Shown here in pieces: positions 10,573-18,687 of a DNA stretch of 64,000 nt (position 1 is the stretch's first letter; every line of letters starts with the position of its first letter). This DNA comes from Apus apus. Lineage: Eukaryota; Chordata; Aves; Apodiformes; Apodidae. The DNA is taken from positions 38,166,511 through 38,230,510 of the forward strand of contig NC_067285.1 in the NCBI RefSeq assembly GCF_020740795.1, written 5' to 3'. The translations under genes were made by a program, and so were the position numbers. A model generated the notes under the pieces. That model worked only from the letters and a program-made list of their open reading frames with translations. It made no database searches and was not told where the DNA came from.

Positions 10573-10741
10573 TCAGTACCAGACAATGACGACGCCCGCG
10601 CTTTCACCCCAGGCCAGCAGCGACTCCTCGCACTTCAATGTGAGCCCCAGCACCACCCCCCGTGACCCCTCAGCAATTTCAGCACCCTCCCCCCACTCCC
10701 CCCCCCCGTCAAAGAAATGGATGCAGGAATCCTCACTGCCT
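10573..10741 (-). CDS. WDR13: WDR13 terminal coding exon
   Basis: On the minus strand the frame is open from about 10741 to a TGA at 10573-10575. It encodes GSEDSCIHFFD, then 13 low-complexity residues, then a segment ending KCEESLLAW, GESAGVVIVWY. This aligns without gaps to the C-terminal WD repeats of vertebrate WDR13 (GSEDMCVHFFD, a 13-residue spacer, then NCDESLLA and GMVIVW before a short tail). The equal spacing makes the match convincing although many residues differ and the usual basic tail after VIVW is replaced by a single Tyr. WDR13 is a nuclear WD40 protein. The upstream exon was not found between 10742 and 11000, so either the gene is broken here or preceding exons lie farther right and are too diverged to see. 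A run of about 10 G inside the exon encodes part of the spacer and is a likely sequencing trouble spot. Confidence 0.7.
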
Positions 10742-11000
10742 CTCATTGCGTGGGGGGTGGGTGTGTGGGTGTGTCATAAAACACCCCCACCTCTTACAGA
10801 CCCCCCCCCATTAAAGTACAGGAGCCCCCTCATTAAAGGCACCCCCTCCATTAAACACACAAACCCCCCCATTAAAGCCAGGATCCCCGATTAGTGACAC
10901 CACCCCCATTAACGGCCCCCCCCCCCTCTCTGCAGGACCCCCCCTCCATTAAAGATCATCCCCAATTAAAGCCCAGGACTCCCCCAAACATCCCCAACCT

Positions 11001-13200
11001 GCCCCCTCCCCCCCAACCAAGAAAACAACTCTGGAAACAGAAGTCTCAAGAACGGAGCTGTAAGCAGTGCCCAGCTTGCCACCACAAGAGATGACCGCTC
11101 AGGAACAGCCAAGATACGACACATGCCAAAGAGATCCGCACCTTAAGCTGTAATTGTGAGATGCAAAGGGCTCAATAGGCTCTGTGCCAGTGAAGGGATG
11201 CATTCTGGACTCTTGGGAGCACTACCAAGATGCCTGCTGATCACCAAGACCTATTGAGGCATCAAGACCCAAGGAACACACAGTCTAAGACACAGAAAAC
11301 AAACAACACGAAGTACACACCAGACACACAGCTTGGAGCTGCCCTGCCCTGTACACGCTGACACTGTGCTGAAGAGCAACCCACTCCCTTTACCTGCTCC
11401 AAGGGGACTGTGCCCTGTCAACCCTCCTTTAAAACCCCTCCTTGCAATCCCCTTGTCCCCTCCTCCCTCCTCCCAGCCCTTCAACTTAGCTTTCAGATGG
11501 CCAGGGGTCTGCAGCCATCCTTGACACAGCCATCACAACAGCTCACTGGGATGTTCCTGCAATCACCAGATCATCTGAAATAAACAAATCCACAATCAGT
11601 GCTGACAAGAAGTATCCCATCAGCCACTGCCAACCCCTTCAACATCCCCTGCTCGGAATCCTCATAAGGTTCTGCTCACCTGCTCATTCCAGAATTAGAC
11701 ACTGAGACTGTCCTTGCTTTTGGAACCTAAGATCCAAAACACCCACCACATTTTAACAAGCTAAGCACATTCTTTGAAATGAAACCCAAGATTTCATCCA
11801 CAGGCCTTAAGCATTCACAGCACCTGAGAGCCGGACTAAACACCACTACTGTCGTCACAAGCACGGCAGAGCAGCGGCACCAAAGACACGGGGCAGAACA
11901 ACGCTTCACTGCAGCTTGCAAAGGCCACCACCACTTGTACAGGACACAGAGCTCACAAGCTGCACTGAGAACTCTCTCTGCACCTCCAAAGCACAACACA
12001 GCACTGAAGGAAGCCCTGGCAGCACTGAGCCAACTAACCTAAAACGACTAACTCCAGCCAGGCTTGGAGAGCCCCACAGAGCAAGTTAAGCAGAAAATCC
12101 TACTAATATAAGGTCTTAGCCCCCTAAAAAGCACCCCACCTAAGCTCAGCACCTCTCCTCCTAAGTACTGCACATTCTGCACCAGGCAATTAAACATGCT
12201 CTATCCAATTAGCAAGATACAGTTTAATGAAGTGTTCAGAAAACACTCTGCCATGAGAGCAGTTCTAAACAACGTTCAGTGTGCTGATAAGCACTTCATG
12301 TAAACAAAAACAAGCTTATGAATATGGCTATAAGACATTTCAAAATAGATTTTCGAACACTGAACATCTTTATGTATTTTTTTTCGACAGTTAGTATTTA
12401 AACCACCTTCAGCGCAGCACACAAATTCTATTCCCTGTTCTGCTGCCAGACCTGTGGAAAAGCTTGGATATGATAAACCTTAGGAATGGTAAGACATTCT
12501 AATTTGTGTGATTACTACCACAGGTGAAGAAAGTTAAGTAATTAACACAATGAAAGCAATTATAACCTCTACTTCCCAAAAAACCTCTCTACCCACCAAA
12601 TAAATCCCAAATCCTCTTTGTGATTAGCGTCCCATTCTGAAGAAAGAAAACTGAAGGACTTGACACACTCAGTCTACAAAAAAACCTTATCAAAGACATC
12701 GTTTCCCCAAAAAAGCAACTACACACAGCCAACAGCCTTCCTGAAAGAAGGACAATAGCCACACCTAACACCAGAGCTTTAAGACACCCATACAGAACTT
12801 CCATGTCTGGTTAAGACTTGATAACGAATCGTAAGTGGGAAACGACCCCAGCTAGGCCCCAAAGGGCCAAAACCTTAAATAATGAAAAAGCAAACACTCC
12901 TGACCTCATAAGCCTGCACCATGCTGATCACCTTGAAGACGAAACGCTGGAGCCTTCCTCCTGCAGATCCCCAGAAAGCAAACAGCCCCTCAGGCAGACC
13001 CGGCCCAGCTCTCCCCGGAGCTACCGGACACCTGCTGGTGACCACGCTATGCGCTCTAACACGGTTCAGAGCACGAAACCAAACAGAAAAACCCACTACA
13101 AGCTCCCGAGAGAACACGCAGACCGCAGGGGCCCCTCAGACCGCGGGCACAAACCGCCCCAGCGCCACGAGGCGCCTCCCCCCGCCAACCGCGCCTTTCT
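11001..13200. other. Unassigned non-repetitive stretch
   Basis: Composition changes sharply near 11020 from C-rich low complexity to balanced sequence. I find no recognisable exon, repeat family or RNA gene. Open frames are short and lack splice or family support. Given the promoter-like cluster at 13215-13256, this could be the first intron of a minus-strand gene or the flank of a plus-strand one. Confidence 0.3.
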
Positions 13201-13214
13201 GCTCCCGCCCGTCT

Positions 13215-13260
13215 CCCCATTGGCGGGCCCCGCGTGACGTCTGCTGCGCTGATTGGACAC
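13215..13260. promoter_or_regulatory. CpG-rich promoter-like cluster with two CCAAT boxes and a CRE-like site
   Basis: Within about 40 bp there are two ATTGG elements (CCAAT on the minus strand) at 13219 and 13252 and a TGACGTC half-palindrome at 13235, surrounded by CpG-rich DNA from about 13100 to 13560. This is typical of a TATA-less housekeeping promoter. The CCAAT orientation slightly favours minus-strand transcription toward lower coordinates. No first exon could be assigned. Confidence 0.45.
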
Positions 13261-13559
13261 TTCTAACTGGGCCCCCGCCCCCCCGCCCGCAGGTGGGCGG
13301 TGGCCCCTCCGAGGACCCAAAAGGCCGCGGGAGGGGCAGACGCCGGTGCAGTTCCTCCCGCTGTCGGCAGGGCGCGCCGCCGCGGGACCCGCCGCAGCCG
13401 GACGCCAAGGCAGGAGCAGGGACGGCCGGGCCGGGGGGCGCTGGGGCCTCTCTCCCCAGTGCGGGGGGGACACCTGCTGTGCCTGAGGTCCTTAGAGCCT
13501 GACTCCGGCCGACCTGGGAGCCCCGACGTGCCCCTGCAGAACCTCGGGCCTCGCCGCGG

Positions 13560-14020
13560 TAATAGGCAATAAACAAATTTATTTGAGGTAAGTGAGCAAA
13601 CAGCGCTGGGCACGCCGGGAGTCACCGCTCCACCAAGACGCGCACTCGGGTCCTCGCGGGGTCCTTTCTTATAGAGCTCTTTTTCCCGCCCGTGCAAGGC
13701 TCCGCCTCTCCTTGGAAAATTCCATCCTCTGCCCGGTGACTGCCGCTCTTCAGGACATGCGCAGTCACTCAAAATGTTACATAACTTATGGTTTGATACG
13801 TGACAGGGTATAGCTTCCAACATTAACCCTCACATAACCGTAACATTCAATACTTTACAAACATGAACATAACTTCTAACACTTAACAACCAGCATTTAA
13901 CATAATTTCCAACATACAGCAAACATAAATTCCAACATTTTAACAAACATTGCATTTTAACATTCAACCATATACATTCACATTTGATCAGCAAATTGAT
14001 TTCATGATTCACCTATAACA
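13560..14020 (-). mobile_element. Solo LTR-like element, 461 bp
   Basis: Read on the minus strand, the segment begins TGTTATAGGTG and ends GCCTATTA, and is flanked on both sides by the 6-bp direct repeat CCGCGG (14021-14026 and 13554-13559), compatible with a 6-bp target-site duplication. Internally it has an AT-rich U3-like part, a TATA-like CTCTATAAGA near 13668 and an AATAAA near 13580, spaced as in a retroviral LTR. The 3' end is TA rather than the usual CA, so the terminal boundary is approximate. No internal proviral sequence adjoins it, hence solo LTR. The family is not identified. Confidence 0.55.
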
Positions 14021-14420
14021 CCGCGGTAAGGCGGGACTGGGCCCAGGCAGGGCCATGAGCAAGGTTGGGCCCCGCTGCAGCCTCAGGCGGTTGTCCGGGC
14101 CTGAGCGGGGTCTGACGGGGCGGCCGGGGTGAGGGGCGTTTGTCCCCCCGGGTTAGACTGGTGGGCGTGCCAGGGCAGTGGGTTTGTGTGGACGCTGAGT
14201 AAAGGCTGGAAAGGAAGGGTGGAGTGGGGCTTTCCACCATCTGCCCCAGTTATGGCCCCTGTATCCCCGGCTGGGCTGGGGCCAGGGCCGGGCTGCAGGC
14301 ACTGATCCCCCGGCCCACAGCCGAGGCCGACCCGGTTCGGCGGGTGAGCCCAGAAACAGCTGCTGGGCCCCCTCGGTGTCCCCAGACACACAGGGCTGGG
14401 GCTCTGCTCCAGCCCCCAAA

Positions 14421-14765
14421 CACAAGACTTTGTTTCTAAGCACAAAGCTGGCCGAAGGAGCCCAGGTTTCAAGCCCCCAGAAACCACAGGACTTGGTCTC
14501 CTCAGCTCTGGAACTGCCCCAGTGAGCCTGACTGCATTTCGTAGAATGCAGGACTTGGTGTCTGTTCCTGAGCCCGCCGGACAACTCTGCTGTCATGCCT
14601 GTAGAATGCAGGACTTGGTCTCTCTTTGTGAGCCCAAAGCACTGACCACGGGACTCTGCTTTCAAGCCCCCAACAAGCAGGACTTAGTCTCTGTTTCTCG
14701 ATTCTAGCACTAGCAACATGAGCCCCGTTTTGATTCCCAACCACGCAGGACTTAGTCTCTTTTTC
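14421..14765 (+). repeat. Minisatellite, units of about 60-69 bp
   Basis: The phrase GCAGGACTTGGTCTCTGTTT with variants recurs with its GGACTT core at 14489, 14551, 14611, 14680 and 14748 (spacings 62, 60, 69, 68), and a degenerate first copy starts near 14424. Units also share AGCCCC and TTTCAAGCCCCC phrases. No coding role is apparent. Confidence 0.75.
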
Positions 14766-14779
14766 TGAGGGACAGATGA

Positions 14780-15110
14780 GCTGGGTTTCAGGACTGCAAA
14801 ATGCAGCCCCAGAGAGAGCGGACGGGGGTCCCAGGCTCCGACCCTCGGGTTTTATTCCCCGGCAGCCTGGAGAGAGAGAGAGACACACAAAAGAGCCGAC
14901 CGGCTCCGCTCCGCGCCCGCCCCCCGGCCCCACACTCACCCCTCCGGGGCCGCCACTGCGCATCGACCCGCCGGGCCCGGCCCCGCCTCGGGGTAATTAC
15001 AGAGACTGGGGGTAATGACAGAGTCGGCCTCGCCTGCGCCATTTATAGACTCGGCCCCGCCCTGCCAGAAACCGGTCCCGATGGGTTTGGTAGGTGTTTG
15101 GTGCGGGCCC
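14780..15110. promoter_or_regulatory. CpG-island-like segment
   Basis: Dense CpG and G/C boxes (CCCGCCCCC, GGCCCCGCCTCGGGG) with a TTTATAGACTCGG TATA-like element near 15041 and two GGGGTAAT phrases. It resembles a promoter, but no associated exon is recognised. Confidence 0.3.
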
Positions 15111-16045
15111 CAGTGTTACAGCTGGTGAACATCCCCGCGTCTGCACACAGAGCCCGAGGAAGCTCCTCTGCTCCCGGGAAGAGTCACGGACGTGCCCCAT
15201 CTTCCCTGGGGAGGTGTCAGCCCCTTCCCAGCTCGTGTCCCCAGCCAACCATCCCCCATCCTCACGTGCAGATACACATCCATCCAAACACCCAGTGACC
15301 TCAGCGCAGGGCTGACCCTATCCTGCCCGCTGGCCTGCGTGTCATTCCCACAGGCTCCATGACAAGCTGGGACACCGCAGCACCCCTAGAGACCAACCTG
15401 GTCCCCTCCTGGGGCCGAGGATGCTCAGGCTTCCCCGTGCCGGTGAGAGGGTGGCTGTCACCCGAGCCCCAGCGGTTGCTGCTGCTCCGACGCTTCCCCC
15501 GGTGCTTCCCGTGTCTCCCACCGGAGGCATGCCCTCCTGAGGAGCCGGGCCAGCCCTGCCCAGGGTCCCCGCGGTGCCCCACGGAGGGACCGAGCATCTC
15601 AGAGCCCCCTGGCAGGGACCTTGTGCCACACGGACCCCCCTCCAGCAGAAACACCCTACCCAGGTGGACTATGCGCAGCATCCCCGGGGGCTGCACAGCC
15701 CGGCATAGCTGGGCCGGAGCTCCAGCCCCCAGCGCGCCGAGGGGGTCCCCACGGCCAGCAGGGCGACCCCCAAAGCAGTCACTGGGGACCTGCCGCCCCG
15801 GGGATGGGCGCAGGCTCTGGCCACGACATCAAAAGGCACCTTCCTCTGTGCCCCTTCCCCGTGGGTCGGGGGAGGTCTCATCCGTCAGACGCTCTGTCCC
15901 CAGTGGTGCTGCTGCCCCAGCTCAGCCTGCAGCTGGTTCGGTTCTGGCTGGTCCCTTCCTCGGGGCAGCACCAGCGCTTGGCACTATCTGTACAGGGCAC
16001 TTAAACCCTTGGAATGAGGGTTTATTTCATCCCCCTTCCCGGTCA
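15111..16045. other. GC-rich stretch with plus-strand polyadenylation-like end
   Basis: GC-rich with several long open frames in different phases, none resembling a known family. It ends with ATAATAAAAC near 16047, a possible plus-strand polyadenylation signal, about 80 bp from a minus-strand AATAAA at 16126. This could be a convergent pair of 3' ends. I cannot assign a gene here. Confidence 0.25.
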
Positions 16046-16126
16046 TAATAAAACAAAAATACCCCATCAGAACCAGTAAAGAACCCTGGGCTGATGACCA
16101 GGCAAGACGGGAGCGGTTCCAGGAGT

Positions 16127-16529
16127 TTATTGCAGGGCGGGGCGCTGTCCCCGGGCTCCCAAGGGACGGCGAGTCACCTCCCAGGGCAGGCGGCGGCCCC
16201 CGGCCGGGGCACGGAAGGATGCTGGCGGTGGAATTACGGTGCCCTTGCTCATCCTCCTCATCCTCTGCATCGGAGATCGGCGACCTGGGGGGTAACGAAG
16301 CCCCTGTGAGTCCCCCCGCCCTTTTCCCTCCTGCCTCGCCACCCCGCCACCAGCATCCCCAGGGTGTCTGGGGATCGTCCCCCCGTTGCCCCCCACCTCG
16401 GGCCCGTGTGCTGGGGCCGCGGGGCGGCTGCCGCCCCCGCCGGGTGCCGCGCTGCCCGGGCCGGCTGGGGCCGCGTCCCCTGCGGCGGCTGCTGGGGTGG
16501 GCGCTGCGGCTGCGCTGGTCCCGGGCCAT
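16127..16529 (-). CDS. Candidate two-exon gene for a 96-residue arginine-rich protein
   Basis: Proposed join on the minus strand: exon 1 from 16529 to 16397 (133 bp), a 112-bp intron with GT-AG ends, and exon 2 from 16284 to 16127 (158 bp). The ATG has a strong Kozak context (GCAGCCATGGC). The predicted product starts MARDQRSRSAHP, contains about 27 Arg in 96 residues and ends GQRPALQ; its TAA stop lies within an AATAAA at 16126-16131. A perfect cAMP-response element lies 87 bp upstream of the ATG. A small size, extreme Arg content, a single short intron and a CRE in the promoter are features of spermatid nuclear-protein genes (protamine or transition proteins), but I recognise no specific family member. 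GC-rich DNA gives spurious Arg-rich frames easily, so this is a hypothesis; an unspliced frame across 15984-16904 is the alternative. Confidence 0.33.
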
Positions 16530-16615
16530 GGCTGCTGCCTTCGGGGGGCCTGGGCCTTCTGGGGTCTGCCTTCTGTTCACCCTGGATACAGAAGGCGGGT
16601 GCGTGTGACGTGTGG

Positions 16616-16623
16616 TGACGTCA
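16616..16623. promoter_or_regulatory. Consensus cAMP-response element
   Basis: A perfect TGACGTCA palindrome, with a second GTGACG half-site ten bases to its left. It lies 87 bp upstream of the ATG of the candidate arginine-rich gene on the minus strand. CREB/CREM family factors bind this motif. Confidence 0.5.
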
Positions 16624-16624
16624 C

Positions 16625-18530
16625 AGTGCTGGTGGTGATGCGAGGGGGCAGCCAGCAGCTGGGGGGGAAGAACGAGGGGAGTGTGGTGCCCACAAATCCC
16701 ATTCTCACGCAGTTCCCCTACCTTGAGTTCACAAAACTCTCCCCCCTCTTCCTCCTCCAGGCCGCCTGACCACCCCTCCTCCCAAAGCCTGAGGCCCAAA
16801 CCTGGCAGCTTCAGGGGCAGGAATTGAAACCAATGTTGTACAAGTTGAGATGGAACCCCTGGAGCTGAGCTTCCCAGGGGCTCATCAATACTGCCAACAA
16901 TCATGGGATGGTTCCTTCAAGAACGACCATCTTCCATGCAAATATATAGCCTTTCCTAGCATTAAGCAAGTGTTTCTTTTTATGCTTGGGTATTTTCTGA
17001 TGTGTTTCTCAATCTCACTTGATTTCCCCCTCTCTAATTATTGATTTCACCTGCCAAAGAAAAGGGACTAGAGAGAGGGAAAAATCTTGTCTGTGGGGGG
17101 GTGTCATCTGTGCATACCTTGCCTATGTACATCTCGTGTAACTGAACATCACATATACACCCCTTACAGAAGCATCTGAGCATTGCTTTACAGGGAGGCA
17201 CCTTGCAGAACCCAAATTCCAGGGGAGTTTGGGCACAGCAGGATGGTGACAGCAGTTGCCAGTCCCACAGAGGCTGAATTTTAGAGAGGGTGTACAGGCA
17301 GGCAGAGGGCTGGCTGCTTTCAGCCTAGCACACCACCATTTTTCAGAATTTTTACCCATCCCCCTGGCTTGCAGTGATTTTACAAGTGATTATCTTCCAT
17401 CTGTTTTAACCCATACTCAGATTTTTGTTCCAACAGTCTAAATAGATGGTGATTCAAAAGCACCTTTATGTCCCAGTAAAAGCAAGAAAACCCACTTCCA
17501 ACACATCTGGATGTGTACACAGTGGCCAGCACCTCTTATTTTAACCCAGGACCACCTCTAGACCACACCTCTTTGCAGGCTTGTCCCAAGAAACGATCCC
17601 ACTGCTGCAAGATTTGGAGCGGTGGCCCAAGACTAGCAGCAGCCAGCTCAAATGCCACTTGACCCAAACAGCTACAAACTCTCTGCATCCATGCCTTGAG
17701 ATTTGGCTGTTGTAGTTGTGACTGAGCTCTTAAAATAAAAGAGGTGCTCAGGGTGGCACTTATCTGTCATCCCACAGGAAGTCACCTCAAAGGAGCTGGT
17801 TGCTTCAAGCCACCAACCCAGGGCGGAATTTGCTGGATATTTATTTTGCAGCAGCCTCAGGCCATGATCTCCTCTGTCTGTCTTCCTGAGGCTGAATAAA
17901 TAGGCTGCTCCTGACGCCGGTGGCTGCCATCCCCCTTTCCCAGAGCCCAGACACCAGCCCAGCACCTTGCCAGTGCCATGTACCGCACCCACTGTCCCTT
18001 CTGCTGCAGCATGGGGGGACTCCAGGGCTCCACCACCAGCCCCAGGAGGGATCAAAGCAATGTGTGCTCAGACAGCAACAAACCTTTGGGCAGGGGTGAC
18101 ACCTGCCATCAGTCCTTTTGGGTAGGAGTCACCCTGGCACAGCACCAGCGCACCACTGTCACAGCAGAGCAGTGCACTGCATCATGCCACTGTCATCGCC
18201 TCCTGGAGGAGTTGTCCCCACCTAAGTACTGCCCCAGGAGATTTTGGTGTGCTTGCACCCCAAAATCACAGGCTAGTTCCTTGCAGGAGGCTGGTGGGAC
18301 CTTTTGTTGACCCATCTACTCGTGGCTTTGCACTCCCAGAATGCTCTCCTTGGCACAGCTCTTCGTGTTCCTATTGCACCCATCACCTGTCACAGGCAGG
18401 AGGCCCCTGAGGTCCCACAGCGAAGCATCCGTGTTTTGCCAAGCTAATGATTAAAATGGGTTGGATTTTGGAGGTGCTGATACCCAGGCTGTGGCAGGCA
18501 GGCCAAAGACACTCGCCCTCCCCCATCGCC
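16625..18530. other. Intergenic stretch upstream of GC
   Basis: The GC-rich, CpG-rich character fades between about 16750 and 17000, and the rest is ordinary vertebrate intergenic sequence. No recognisable exon, repeat element or RNA gene is seen. Confidence 0.4.
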
Positions 18531-18531
18531 G

Positions 18532-18546
18532 GGATTAATCATTCAC
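18532..18546 (+). promoter_or_regulatory. HNF1-like site in the GC promoter
   Basis: GATTAATCATTCAC resembles the HNF1 consensus GTTAATNATTAAC and lies about 35 bp upstream of a TATA box and about 100 bp upstream of the GC start codon. HNF1 is an established regulator of mammalian GC and other liver secretory genes, so a role in hepatic expression is likely by inference. Confidence 0.5.
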
Positions 18547-18565
18547 CTAACAGGCACTGCCTCCA

Positions 18566-18571
18566 TATAAA
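18566..18571 (+). promoter_or_regulatory. TATA box of GC
   Basis: TATAAA in CTCCATATAAACGC, 64 bases upstream of the GC ATG. Transcription would start near 18595, giving a 5' leader of about 35 bases. Confidence 0.6.
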
Positions 18572-18629
18572 CGCTGGGATGGGTTTCCCAGCACTGCATT
18601 TTGGCAGGAGGAGGGAAACCAGCTCTGAC

Positions 18630-18687
18630 ATGAGGGCAGTTCTGGCCCTGCTGCTGCTTTTAGCTCTTGCATGTGCTGAGCACCGAG
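18630..18687 (+). CDS. GC: GC exon 1, signal peptide
   Basis: Encodes the hydrophobic signal sequence, with predicted cleavage after ALACA and before EHRG. The donor is CGAG/GTAAGA. The ATG is chosen because it begins the signal peptide, sits just downstream of the TATA box, and the upstream frame lacks family resemblance. Confidence 0.92.

Noticed and set aside
13096..13823. Overlapping long frames in all phases around 13.1-13.8 kb
   Set aside because: CpG-island and LTR composition lowers stop frequency; no frame shows family motifs or consistent splicing.
15359..16048. 229-codon plus-strand frame
   Set aside because: Pro/Arg/Gly-rich without recognisable domains, typical of a chance frame in GC-rich DNA.
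15984..16904. A 306-codon open frame on the minus strand in GC-rich DNA
   Set aside because: It resembles no known family and crosses a good splice donor-acceptor pair, a CRE and an AATAAA; the shorter spliced model is more plausible.
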